A DNA stretch of 64,000 nt, from positions 10,669,001 through 10,733,000 of the forward strand of contig OY987265.1 of NCBI GenBank assembly GCA_963920665.1. Direction: 5' to 3'. The translations under genes and the position numbers were made by a program. Below, piece after piece: positions 24,541 through 37,836 of this stretch. The notes beneath the pieces are model-generated. The model was not told the origin of the DNA. It saw only the letters and a list, made by a program, of their open reading frames with translations, and ran no database searches. Each line of letters starts with the position of its first letter. Positions within the stretch are counted from its first letter, which is position 1. The stretch comes from Straminergon stramineum. Lineage: Eukaryota; Streptophyta; Bryopsida; Hypnales; Calliergonaceae.

Positions 24541-27500
24541 ACATAATAACCTCTATAGTTTAGTCTTGGACATCAAATTGACCAAATTCGATTGATTTCA
24601 TCTTGAGTTTCTAACAACTTTAATTCAATCTAATTCTATAGTTTTTCATCAATTTAAGTATTCAAAATAGTCTATTGTAGCCAAAGGTCCAATTTAATGT
24701 GTTCCAATTTGGGTGTTGTATGGAATGGAGTAACAATTCGCTTATCAAATCAAAGATTCTATTTTGGCCCTAAATTATTCAAAATTGAGCTAGCTACATT
24801 CTTACCAAAGACATATATTCAGTGAACAATCATAACATTCTAAAACCTTCAAACTTTTTCCTTGTGAATAATCAAATTTAAATATGTTTCCTATAGATTT
24901 TTACTCGCAAAATGTGATTGAATATTTGAAGGTATTTCATTAAGTGATTGGCTTTGAACAATAAATATAGAAGAAAGGGCTCCATTAGATGTGATTTGGG
25001 CAAAATAGAAGATTGTGAGATCCCTGCAGTTTCTAGCAATGGGGAACTCACTAAACTATTCCATTGCAACAATGCTAATATGGTTGGGAAACGGCCATGT
25101 CAAATTTTTCTGGAACTTTTTTTCCATGTTAGGACCAAAAAAATCCTTTTTTTTTTTAGGTATTTATGACGGCTAACAACAATCAGTTGTACCCTCATTG
25201 TTGTGGGAACGACATAGGGAACAAGCATGAAACGGCCCTTTATTTTCCCCAAATCTCATCTAATAATTGTCATACATATAGTAACCAATAGTCTCTATAC
25301 TAAAGGTGTACCATGAACTATATTGATTGGGTATAGTTTCTACCCCCCCCCCCCCCCATGCATGTGAATAACATATAATTGATCAAGGTTTCTTATAACA
25401 AAGATATCATGGTAACTTTATTGAATGAATATACCATAGCAATGAGGTTGACTCTTTACTATAGTGATGAATAATTATTTATTTTGATGAAAGTCATTTG
25501 TCATGCCTATTTTGAAATTTATCATGAATTCCGTTATTTAATAAATGAATATTGTAGAATTTTATCTTAGAATTTTGTCATAGCATAAATAATAAAGCAA
25601 ATTATACAATTCTGTAATTTAAATGAGTACACTAACTAAATTTAGTAACTCAAAATAATGGGTTGTTAACTTACTAACTTCATTATTGTAAGTGGAATGG
25701 TTACACACTATTTAAATATATACTTAAAAAGAGCTAAATATTGTGTCAAAACTATTTATTGTACTTTACAACTTGGTTTTTGAAGAAGCTAGTTGAAATG
25801 GAAAAATTTGATTTTCATTTTATATTTTCTCCTTGCATGTACACAAGTTGTTGAATGAATTTGAACTCCAAAGTATCAACATGAGGCCAATGTTTTCTAT
25901 TTTTTCAAAATTATTGCACACTAGATTTTAAATACCTTACCATCATTGCTAACAATAAAATTGAAGATTTGAAAGAATAAAAAGTATTTAATTAGTGAAA
26001 AACAAGCTTCAATACTATAGTATCTCTTATAACAAAAGTCACAATCAAACCTCACTTAGTAGAAATCTCGTTCATTTTGCTCATACAAATAATTTCTAAA
26101 TTTGATGCTTCACATTTAGCAATTTGCTCCAAAAAATATATTTTAGTTGGTATGGACCAAATTGAAGTCTAGTAGAAAAAATAGATTCTTTCTAAAAGAA
26201 CAATTTTGCTCTAACTAAAGCTATAGTTAGTATGAACCTAATTGAAGGCTAGACCATGCTTGCAAGAAAAACATTTTAGAACAAAGAACTTATAAAGAAC
26301 AATTCTTATGTATCAAGAATAGTTATGGTGATTTCTTACAATCAATTTTTTTGTTTCATATGAATATAATTGAGGTTTATTAATCTCTACAAAAATGCAT
26401 CTCCAAATTGTGCTCCTTGAATGAGTAAAGGTAACGTTTAATCAAACTTGGAAATGAGGTGAAGCATTAAAATTAAAATTATTGTTATGGAAAAAATTGA
26501 AAAAATATTTATAATTTTTTTCAAATTTATTTTAAAAAATTTCTTTCAAAATTCAAAAGAAGAACAATTTTTATCATTTATCATTTGAAAAATCATACAA
26601 TTGGCCAAAATTGCATTATGAATTATTTTATAAGAAAGTGAAATCATTTAATGATGAAAATATCAACACTTTTTACAAATAGTAAATTTTCCAAGTTCTG
26701 ATACTAGGAAAATAGTGAACACTTTGCACTATTTACCTTATAAAAATTTTATGATCCAAGAGATTTTTGTTTTAAATTAAGAAATTGATAAACAACACAA
26801 CCTCATATGCATAGAAAATTGATTATTTTTAAAAGAAAATTTTCCCCAAGCTATAATTCTATGACCATTATGATAATATGACACATTAGGTTCTTTAACG
26901 CCTAAAGTTTTTGATTATCTTGCACCCAAAAACATTCGGAAGGGGCCATTTTGATGGCAAAGGCTACCCCAAAATGACAAATGAAAACTTGTTGAATCTA
27001 ACCATATGATTGTATAATAGATCGTAGACTACTTCATTATGTTTTAGTAAAAAATTGGGAGGTTTTGACAACACAAATTGTGAGATCATTGTGTGTGAAG
27101 TTGGAAAAAATGTTATCTAGGGCCATCCAAAATTCCAGAAGCTTTGATTTGGGGAGGCTTTTGCACAAATTAATTTGACTTTATAGCTTGAAATTTTTTT
27201 TCTTGTTGTTTGCAATAAAGTTGGCCACATGTTCAAAAAAATTCAGAACATTTTAAATTAGGGAACATGTACTAAGAAAATCCAATAGGGCACTAGCTTC
27301 AAGAAAATTCTCATCCAAAGCCCTTTTTTCAACAATTTATGGCTTTCATATACAATAATTTCTTCAAAATATAAACAATGGAGTTCTAGGTTTTAGCTAG
27401 CTTTAGAGGAGGACAAAACAAAACAAAAATTTGTCCAAAATATCAAACTTTGGCAAGCTTGAATAATTTGTGTCAAAACTTAAATGAGGGGCTATTGGGT

Positions 27501-30500
27501 ATATTGGCCCTAGTACAGGAAGAGGTTGGGTCAGGGTTCGCAAAGCCCAACTAACCACAAACACCGCCTAGAGATTACAATAAACACTTTACATTTTTGG
27601 CTCAAAAACTTAGTTTTTGGCCACAATACTGGCAATACTTTGTAGCACTACCAATACTCTGTGTCAACGATGCTCTTGCAAATCTAAACCATCAATTGAG
27701 TGTGCCTGCAAGTTTGAACTATCAATTTAGTAATATGAAATATTATTGATTGCTACAAGTACTACATAAGCCATTGGGAACAAAAAATAGTAGAAAAGGG
27801 GTTTGTGGACCTTTTCTTTTTGTAGTAATTCAAAAAAAAATGAAAAATTACACAAAAAATTCTATTTTGCTAGAGAAGACTGTGCTTGCATTGCACCAAA
27901 GAATTAATGTACGAAATTTTTTCCCTCTTATAGCCTTCGCACAAAGGAAGGTTGCTTTGACCCCATGTACACAATCAACATGTTAATATTTTCATATAAA
28001 CTCATGTTAGTCCTTGAAATGTTAGTAGACCTTCAATAGGTCCAATTTGTGGCTTTGAATTCACATTTTTGGTTCAAAAATAGGACTACCCCCCCCCCCC
28101 CCCCAAATGGTCAATGTAGACACCAAATTGGGGGCAAGTTAAAAATAATAAAATAATTTGATAAAATTTGATGAAATTACTCAATGTGTGAAGCTACCAC
28201 AAGTACCTTTAATTCAAATTTCATGCCAAATAGATAAACAATGCAAAAATTATGAGCAAAAGACCACCAGTCCAAGGGTAAAGGGACAAAAAATAGGACA
28301 AGTGATTCTTGTAGATCACATTTTCCTTGATTTTGAAGATGTTCCTTACTCAATGAACTATACTTTTATGATATTCAATATGAAATTTCAATGGTATCAA
28401 AATATAGAGCAATGATCTCCCACAGCTTCTAGAACCGCAACCATCAAGATGAAGAATGACTTGAAGGAAAGATCTTTATACAAATGGGGTAGTAGTAGGT
28501 AAAGCAACCCATGTGGGATATGTAAATTACAATTACTAGGAGCTCAAGTGTTCATAGTTAAGTGAAATATAGGAATTGTGCTTTATCTAGAATTTCAAGC
28601 CTCATTTTTGCATAGTAAAATAGCTTTAAAAAGGAAATTTAAACTAAGAAAAGTTAGTAAATCAAGCTTACTTTCATTTCCAAGAATCTGTTTGAGATTT
28701 TGAGTCTCTAATAAGAAGTTATGGACAAATTTTAGTGTGGGTTTGGAATGGACATATTCATTGACATTTTCAAACACCCTCTTTGAATTTTATCCATAAC
28801 TTTTTTTTGGAGGCTCAAAATCATAAAAAGGTTTTTGAAAATGAAATTGGTCTTGATTACCCAATTTTTTTCAATTCAAAGATTTTTGAGATAAGTTATT
28901 CTACTATGCCAAAATGAGGTCTAAAATCCTACTTTCTATGTTTTGACAATGGATTCCTTAGTCAAATTATCCCATACCCTTTGAGGATTCATGATGGACA
29001 ATGAATATGATTATAGAACAACATGTCCACCCTTAATTTCATCGAATGTTGAAGAAACAAATGTTTCATTTCACCATCAAATTATTTTTTTGGATGGTAG
29101 TTTGTGAAATGACAAATTTGTAAGTGATTCAATGGATTTTTCTTAAATGTGTTAATTAGGAATAACCTCCTCATTAGGCTGCAAAAACAACTACCTTTTT
29201 GAGCAACTACCCCCTTGCTACCACCTCCTTTTACATTTTGGGTATCTTACTTGAAAGAGATTTTGGGTATTGGAATCTTCTTGTAAAACTTATTTAGACT
29301 ATTTAGGTGTTGTTACCTTCCCGTAACATGCTCCTCAATTATGCCAACTCTATGGAAGAGTTAGAGTTAGTTATTACATTCCCATATTTTTTTGAGGTAA
29401 ACCAACCTATGACAAGCAAACCATCTATGACAAACACTTAGGAAAATGACCCATTACAATCTTACATCAATCTATGCCAAAAAAATTTCAATCAATGAAA
29501 TTTGGGCTCCATTAGGTTGAGTTAGTGGCCACAATCAATGTCTTGAATGATGATAATGGAGTGAGTAGTGATTGCACTGAAAACTTCCATCTTTATAGTG
29601 AACTTCATCATAAGAAGTAACATATTTAGGCCTCCATATTATGGCCATGTCAAGAAATATTATGATTGCTTTGGGTAAGTAAGATGACCATTGTGGAAAC
29701 ACTTTTGTTGATTTTGGAGTACTTCTAGAGACTCTTGTGGACCAATTGGATAGCACATCTCTAAAATTCATAACAAATTCATACTTGGTGTCCAAAAAGT
29801 AAAATTCCAATTGCTCTCCCCGTTTCTCACATTTTCCTATACATGGAAAAAAAAAGAATTTTTTTTCAACAATGCCAACAGGGCATACCAGTCATTGGTA
29901 AACCAACAACTGGTTACTCCTTGTACAAAAAAACACAAGGAAAAGCCGCCACTGTCATGTGTTTTCCAAGCTCCAAGTGCATGGCTTTCCCCTTTGTCCT
30001 TCTGATATAGCCCTCCCTGTGGACAACCATTCCGTTGTAGATTTTACGAAATCCAGCAGAGAATCAGGAATTCAGGACTCTGAGAAACAAGACGAGAGAG
30101 TCAGAGCTCCCCCAAACCTGCCACAAACAGACAAAGCTTTGAATTTTGTGCTCTCGAGACCTGATGTGCCGATGGTCTTTAAGACGAAGACGCCAATTCG
30201 TACTGTTTTGACTTATAATTTTCTATTTGTGTTTCAAAGTTTTTATGATGAGAAATACTTGAGGAATCCCAAGTCCTCACTTGGATGGATTCGGCAAAAA
30301 TGCAGTAAAGAAAAGGCTCGTAAGTTATGTCCTATACTCTTGTTGCACAGGCATCAATGAGGCAGGCAGGTCTGTTTTCTGCGATATTTTGGCGATATGT
30401 TAGCTCGCGAAACAAACAAAAAACTGCAACAGACCTGCAACAGAACCTGGAAACCGAAGTACAGAACCTGCAACAGTGGCACTAGCAATCGGACATTCGA

Positions 30501-31625
30501 CAGGCAGTCGGACAGATTGCCCAAGTCGACGGACGCCATTTATTAATAGAAACCTAATTCCCGCGTACATTCCACCGACGACGTCAACGACGACAGACAG
30601 ATAGACAGGAGAGACACACAGCAGACAGACGCCACTTGAGTAGTGATGACTCTTTAATATTAGCCGCAGTTGGGAGAAAGGCGTCGCTTCCCACTCAACA
30701 GTCGTCTCTTTCACTTTCAAACTGTCGCTTCTCTCTTCAAGTGCTTCTCTAGAAGCCAATCTGAAATGAGGAATTGAAGAAGAAGAAGAAAATTGAAGTG
30801 ATGTTGCTGGCTTTGCAATGTGACCAACCTCTCGCATACTTTGGAGTTTGGGAGCATGATGATGGAGCTGGTGTGGAGGAGGAGCTTGCAAGGCTTCTTT
30901 GACTTTGGCTTGTTTTTGCGTCTTGGGCCTCCTTGCGATCCTCCTCCTGTGGCGGTAGGCTTGATGACATGGTGGTGGTAAGGACTCACGGTTCCTTCCT
31001 GTTGGGTTCTTCTGTTTTGGATTGTTTTGGGTTTGCGACCTCGGGCTTTGTGTTTGGACTTGTTCATTCGCTCTACAGGGCAGCTGTCCTTCGCTCCTCC
31101 ATCTGTGCCCCCCCACTCAGCCCCTCGATTGGCGTCTGTCCTTGTCGTCACAGGCCCTTGTGTGTCCTTGTCGTTGCGCTTCGTTTTCGTTCTTGGCATC
31201 TTTGACTCGTTCGGTATGGGGAGTCTGGGGGACTTATTCGGGGACTCGGGTTCCCCAATTAGTCTCCGTTGTCGTCGTGGTTTTTTTGCGTTCGTCGTGT
31301 TGTGTTGGTGTGTGTGGGATTGTGTATTAGTGCAATGCATTCCGATTGTTGGGTTGGAGACGAAACGAATGGGTTCTTGGGAGCTCAATGGATGCGAATT
31401 GAGGGGAAGCGCAAGGGGTGTCATGGGATAGAGACGATCGTTGCTTCGTTTATATTAGAATGAGCTGAATGATATGCAGAGACTTTCGTAAGTGTGTATG
31501 TGTGTGGTTGGGTATTGGGAATGGTAGTGCGTTTTAACCTAATTCGGGAGATTGTGTAAGTATGACAGGTAACGAAACCAGGGCGGGGAGTAGCAGCTAA
31601 CGTGATTGGGAGAACGAGATCAGCC

Positions 31626-34600
31626 ATGTCGACAGCGAAAGCGAAGCTGCATACGGAATTGGCGAGGGCAGGCAAGAAATGCCGCTATGAGACTTGGCAA
31701 TTGCCGCAACCCGAGCCTGTGGCTTCTGAAGGGAATCTGGAAACTGGTCTGCTTGAGTTTAACAAGGAAGATCCCATGTTCGCATGTAAGTTGCACCTTC
31801 CGGATGGCGTCACCATCCATTCCAGCAATTTTCGACGGAAAAAGGATGCCGAGCAAGATGCAGCTCTCCTTGCACTTCAGAAGGTACAATTGGAAGGATT
31901 CTATGTTTCAAATTTTTGTATTAACACATCTATATGTGTTTCATTCCCTTCTTCGATTTGTTTGTGTTTAGGGTTTTAAAAGAATTTCACTAGACTGGGA
32001 TATGTACTGAAAGAGTCTCCTTCTGCAGGCAAATGAAGGATATTGGGAAAACTCTACTTGCTCTATTCTTTTGATTTATTGTTGCTCAAGCTATTCTCTG
32101 CCCTGTTTAGTTTCTCCATGTCCATCGATTTCCGGAATTGCACTACTTTGTGTGAGGTTTGGGATAATTTTGATGTATCACAGCGTATACTGGTAACCTT
32201 GCAGATGGGAATATTATATGAACCCGGCGCCTTGCAGGCCACGGCTAAAGAATTATGGGATGGTCTACTTCGCAAACTTGCTTTAGCCTTCACAGATCAG
32301 GTTCCTTCTTCCTCAATGCGAAGTGAGGTTTTGTTTGTTGTTTTAATTGGGGGCCAACCTTAGCTGTTCCTATCCATAGTTCAGCTTCAGCAACCAGCCA
32401 TCAAGGTATTTAGTGGAGTTGGCTAAATGCGCAATGCCGTCCTCTTTAATGTGCATTCTCATCGTTTCTTGTATTTTCGATTCCGTGAGTCATTGTCCAC
32501 TTAATTCTCTGTACAGTATCTTGAGGATGTATCACAGAATAAGAGAATGGTTGTTCTTGTTCATCTTTGTTCTGAACAGGACCACGGGGGGTCTTATGTG
32601 GGAAGAGTTTCTCATATACGTCATTTCAATAATTCTTGTTGTATGTTGAGGATTTGACGAGTTGGAGCTGGATTGTGTTTGCAATCATGAAATGAAGGTA
32701 TTTGTGTAATTTGAAGTTGTCATTTGATTGCAGATGGTGCTATCGTACAAGCCACTGGCGGAACACTTCAGGGTGGCTGTGCAGCGTAAAGGGTCTCGGT
32801 CTGGTCAAGTGCCAGTCACAGTGCTGACAGTGTTGGATGCCAAGATTACCTCCCAGTGCAAATCGATTGACCAACTTGCAGAGAACAATCCTTCCCATGC
32901 GGCTGCTCTGGTTTCTAGGGCAGCAGCTGCATGTCCATCGCTCAGGCTTTCTGACGACGGCCTGTGGATTGGTCGCTCGGAGCCATTCTCTCCTGAAATT
33001 GTCGAGAATCTCTTTATTGACCGAGAAGACCGAACCGATTCAGCGCAACCAGATGGGGTCGAGGGTCTTGAAAAAGCAACGTGCTCATCGCCAACGACGC
33101 CAGATTTCGACGAAGCTTTAACTTATACAGCAGTATATATTCCTGCACTTGCTGATAAGGAGGCAAGCTCAATTAGTCTGACTGCTACACCGAATGTTTA
33201 TTATCTGGATGCTATAGCACATGAGCTTGGTGTGCAAGATGCTGGGCACGTGTTCTTGTCAAGGTACATACTCTCTGCTTGCCTCCACTGTCTTGATACA
33301 TTCAAATGTAAACGGTGATTTTGTCTTTCTGAAGAAGCTGTGTTAATTGCATGATCTGATTGAAAGTGCTTGTGATATTTGAATTGATATTCTGGGGATT
33401 GGCACTAGCAGTTATGAGGCAAAGGTCTTGTTTCTACACCTAAGTTTTGAATATGAGTTCTATAGTGTCTGAATCTGTAAAAAAAAGGTCTTAGTTGTCA
33501 TCATGATTTCAGGCAGATTGCAAAGGCACCTGACGGTTCTCGCCTATTTTGGGGAGTACGAGAGAGACTTCCCTGGGTCAAAGTTTCAGATATTGAGGTA
33601 GTCGAGCAAGTGGAGCCCTCGAAGCAATATCCTGACGTCTGCTCTAAGGATGGTCCAATGGAAGCTTTGCGCAATCCAGGAGGACAGACCCTAAGAAATG
33701 AGCGAGCAAGCTTTCTTGTGGGTCATCCTGTTTGTGGTGATGCTATTCTTGCAACTGTTGGATCCACCTGGGGATCGGAGGGGAGATGCATCCATCATGA
33801 CTTCACCTTGAGTTCTTTTCACAGGTACGATTTGTCAAATCACCAGCCTAAACAGTTCCATCGCCATTTGCATTAGAAATTCCTCGAGACTTGTGAAGGA
33901 CTTGATGAGAAATTTCCGTGTGTGCAGGTTGATGGTGGGGAGAGCCCCGTGGGGAGCTTACAAGCTGAGTAGAGGGTCACTCTTAGTGGCGGACCTGCCC
34001 AAGGTCTACACTTGCAGGGTGCATTGGCAGGGGGCTAGTCCGAAGTCTCTTTTAGCCGACTTTATTCAACAGCATCGCCTGCCTGAAACTCATTACACTT
34101 ACAAGGATTCTGGCAATAGTTTTGGAAATGAGGATCCCTTCGAGGGGGAAGGGAATGCCGAAGATAGTGCTTCCTCCAAGCCTTCTAGTCCTGGAAGTAT
34201 TCGACAGGGGTCATTTCAATGTAGAGTTCAAGTGGGCTCTCCTGGGAATGACGTTCAGAGGTTTGATTTTCAGTCAGATGGTTTCTTCCGAAGTCGTCAT
34301 GACGCTACTCAGAGCGCTGCCTTAAGAACTGTGATTAGTTATGGAACATGGTCTGGGACATGCTGCCTTTGCAGTTACTTTCAGAACCAAGATTGTTGCA
34401 AATCAAATGGAGATTTGGTAGATATTGCTTCAAGTACGATTTTCAAGTCAGATGAGAGTAGTGGACAGTCTGAGTTTGAAGTCATTGCTGAGGAGGACAT
34501 TCTTGGTGATCGGCCCCCTCCTGGGTCATTTGTGAGTGTAAAATACAGCGTACACTTGACCCAGGAAGGATCTAGATGTTCTGCTAGTAGCTGTTTAATT

Positions 34601-36902
34601 GATACCGCATCAAGTCATTCTTTAGAAGCTCAATCAGACTTCAAGTTTGAGCTCGGTGTTGGCGCCGTAATTAGCCAATTCGAGTCCTGTGTCAGTAAGG
34701 CAACTGTTGGTCAAACTTTGCGATTTTGCTTACCTGCGGAGGCTCTTGGGGTGTTATTTTTAGCCAGCAGCAATCTTAATGGATTTCAGCCAGGTACGTG
34801 TTTAGCTTTCCCTATTTCCGTAGTTTCAGCAGTTTCATTTATAGATTTCTGCTTAAGTGTACACTGCTGATTGGATTCGATCACTATAATCTCGGGTATG
34901 ATTGTTTACGGACATGTTGTGGCGATGCTTTAGGTTGGGTGCTGGAGTATACTGTGAAGTTGCTCAAGTTTGAAGAAGCGATGGAGGACAGAATAGAATC
35001 ATCACATTTTTCACCCCCACTTTCCAAGCAGCGAATAGAGTATGCTCGCACAATGATAAACACCGTGGAGGCGAAGACTTTGGTACTGGACCAATTTTTT
35101 TGATTTACGAACATTCAAATGATACATACCGGTTTTGGTTGAAGTACTTTTTTATATCTTTTTTTTTGTTGATATGTCTGTTGATCCTCTCTGCGAACAC
35201 GTCGCAGGTGGATTTGGGATGTGGTTCTGGAAGTCTACTGGAGGCCCTTCTCAGGGAGCCTACCACGCTGGAACACATGATTGGCATCGATATATCTCGT
35301 AAAGCCTTGATTCGTGGTGCTAAGGTCTGGATACCTCTTTCTGCCTGGTGTTTACATCTTCCTATAGTTTGCATCGTATGTTTTTTTAATTTTTAATTTA
35401 CATTTTAGACCATAAATACGACCAATTTTATTTACTCTGATTGGTGTGAGGGCTATAGCTTCATCTGATATTGCATGGCCACAAGCATTGAGCTCCCCGA
35501 CACCTTATTTGCAGATTTACTGAGTGCCATGTCATGGCCCAACTGTTGGTTTTTCCTTTCTGTGGAGGGTATAACAGACATTGAGCGCGACTCTAGCGAA
35601 GCAAAGTACAGCTCATGCTATCCGAAGTATCACTCTCTACGATGGCTCGATCTCTGATATGGATCCAGGTCTTCGCTCTCCAGATTTGGCAACTTGCATT
35701 GAGGTAAATCATTTCTAAAATTCTCTTATGTAGAAATATTTGATACACGTAGATAGTGCACTGTCCTGAATCGAATGCTGCACAAAAATCATCTATTTGT
35801 GTCAGCGACTTTTATCAGACGCAGTTAAGGATTTTGTTAGTGTTACCTAGTTGCTGCAATCAACAATTGCCACCGAGAAGCTTAGAGTCACTACTCAGGT
35901 GAGATTAAAAAAAATTTCAACACTAATAGGTGTTTCCTGTGTTCTACATCTGGTTAAAAATTCTCCTGAGCTTTGAGTGGGTCCGGCACATTCTTAGTGG
36001 TAGCAAGAGCGATTTGTTTAGGGTGTGCCGTCAACTCCCATCAGTATGTCAGTACTCCGACCGAACACTGGTGGGTCTATTGCTATATATGCCAATTGAA
36101 TTGCCATTCTTAAGGGTGGTTGACTAAAGTGGCACTTCCATACCTATTGGTGTTGAAGTTAATTGTTCAGGAAGCTTCATGGAAGGTAACAAAATGTACC
36201 AAGAAAAAGAAATCATACCCTACATTATTGAATGATAGAAACCATAAGCAGCTTCCAAAGTGGAATTTCTATTTTTAGCTTGGATTTATGACACTGAAAC
36301 GTGAGGGATGATTGTGTGTGAAGGTGGTGGAGCATATGGATCCAGAGCCTTTGTCCAAGTTGGGCGAAAGTGTACTTGGACAATTAGTTCCCAAATTATG
36401 GTTAGTCAGTACACCGAATATTGAGTACAACCCGATCATACGCGGCTTGGAGTGGGATCCTGAAACTAACAGCCTGAAGAGAGGCTCTCAGCAGCAGGTT
36501 TCCTCGGAGGAGTCAGCGGAATCCAAGAAGAAAGTGTTGGACTCGGAAATTCCAAATCTTCGAAACCATGACCACAGATTTGAATGGACACGAGCGGAGT
36601 TCCGGGAGTGGGCGTCTCACCTGGCTGCGCAGTTCAGCTATGAGGTCAGTTTTGCTGGTGTGGGAGGGGAAGGTGAAGACGATTATGACAGTCCTGGCTT
36701 TGCCACCCAGATTGCTGTTTTTGCACACAAAGCGGTTGTCTTTCCCGACTCAGTAAATTTTAGTGGACACGAAGTCGACTCCAACAAAAAGCGAAGCACC
36801 AGTGAGTTAAATACTCAATTAGAAAATCGAGAAGGTGCTGCCTCATCGTTAAAGGAGCTTTGGCAGTGGACCTTACCTGAACTTGCTGCAGCAGTTTTGT
36901 AG
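31626..36902 (+). CDS. HEN1: HEN1 small-RNA 2'-O-methyltransferase
   Basis: HEN1 adds a methyl group to the 2'-OH of the 3' ends of miRNA and siRNA duplexes, protecting them from tailing and decay. Exons: 31626-31883, 32205-32300, 32734-33263, 33513-33824, 33928-34793, 34934-35082, 35208-35324, 35578-35703, 36324-36902; 1010 residues (Arabidopsis 942). Visible domains: N-terminal dsRNA-binding (SSNFRRKKDAEQDAALLAL), La-like middle region, second dsRNA-binding segment around 34200-34350 (SRHDATQSAALRT), FKBP-like region, then the methyltransferase. The S-adenosylmethionine loop is VDLGCGSGSLLEALL (about residue 738). The Mg-binding residues are E818, E821 and H822 (EVVEH), plus the NHDHRFEWTR histidines (about 900-902). 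The ATG at 31626 is chosen because the dsRNA-binding domain starts soon after. All phases agree and no domain is missing. Confidence 0.95.
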
Positions 36903-37836
36903 AGATGAATGTTGCTTCCATGTAGCGTGCCTTCGTCCTTGCTCCACAGTTCAGAACATCACAGATTTCAACTTCTAAGACTCAGACCCCTCCCAATTTT
37001 TTTGTGGGATTACATCCCAATTCCTTTCTTTGAGAGATTTTGTATCAAATATTGAGGGGCAGAGAATATCAATCAATTCTCATGCTTCATTACCAATTTA
37101 CGATAATGTAACCAGTGACATTTTTAAACAAATGCGCAGTCATTGCGTTTCTTTAGGGTATGTTACATTCTTGAAAAGACACGCTAACGGCCTCAACCCA
37201 TCTCTGCTCACTGAAGGATGAGTTGGGTATCCGATTGGGGCTTCGACAAAATTTTATGACAGTCCCTGATTTCCGAAATTAAAGAACAGCTACAGAAATT
37301 GGACTGACGTGATTTTTATTTGGATGCTCTGCCTAAACCCTGAATCTTTCACTAATCCCGAGCAATTAAGAAACTCCTTGAGCTGCAAACTCTGCTGCTC
37401 TGAAGGTGGGAAGACTTTGATATGCAGATGGTACAGAAACTTGAACTTACGACCAAGTCATAACCATTAGCTCGTGACGTGATCTAAATTCACAGGTCAC
37501 AAGGACATCAGACTCCTCGATTCAAGGGCATCGATTCAGACAATTCCAGGACAGATGCCGAGAGGCAACAAATTGAAGTCTCTTTACTGGGCAGATTTGG
37601 AAGCAATGTGAGACTTCAATCTACATCGGTGATAGAATCTCCCATACCAAGGTAAATGTCAATGAAGGTCAAATCTCGGAAATCAAACACTGCTGCAAAC
37701 CAATTATTCTGCACTCTAATGCTGAGAGCTGAGAGCTGCACACTCATTTGGGAGCAGTGAGCTCATCTTCTCGAAAGTGCACCGGGCGGTTGTCTCAATT
37801 ACAATTCAACTAGGTGAATAATCGCCAGAATGCAGC
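36903..37836. other. Convergent 3' region between HEN1 and the small minus-strand gene
   Basis: About 930 bp between two stop codons facing each other. It must carry both 3' UTRs. I see no further gene and no obvious repeat. Confidence 0.6.

Larger units (their letters stand above)
20061..31625. other. Long AT-rich intergenic region with element remains
   Basis: About 11.5 kb without a supported gene. It starts with the FHA 3' UTR (to about 20500), then continues as A/T-rich repeat-like DNA to about 29900. It holds two abutting TTAA-ended elements (21417-24540), homopolymer runs (G at 21435-21445, C at 25343-25357 and 28089-28104), and a 65-bp direct duplication (from 21856 and from 21921). 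From about 29950 the composition turns coding-like. 30350-31600 is probably HEN1 promoter and 5' leader, including a possible leader intron acceptor just before 31570. Confidence 0.65.

Noticed and set aside
29959..30360. 133-codon plus-strand ORF ending about 1.3 kb before HEN1
   Set aside because: Composition is more coding-like than its surroundings, but I recognise no family and see no partner exons. It may be an exon of an unrecognised gene; not supported enough to call.
30400..31424. Overlapping minus-strand ORFs of 235-238 codons and several plus-strand ORFs upstream of HEN1
   Set aside because: They overlap one another in different frames, are low-complexity (His/Pro/Arg-rich), and show no domain. 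This fits a GC-richer leader or promoter region with few chance stops.
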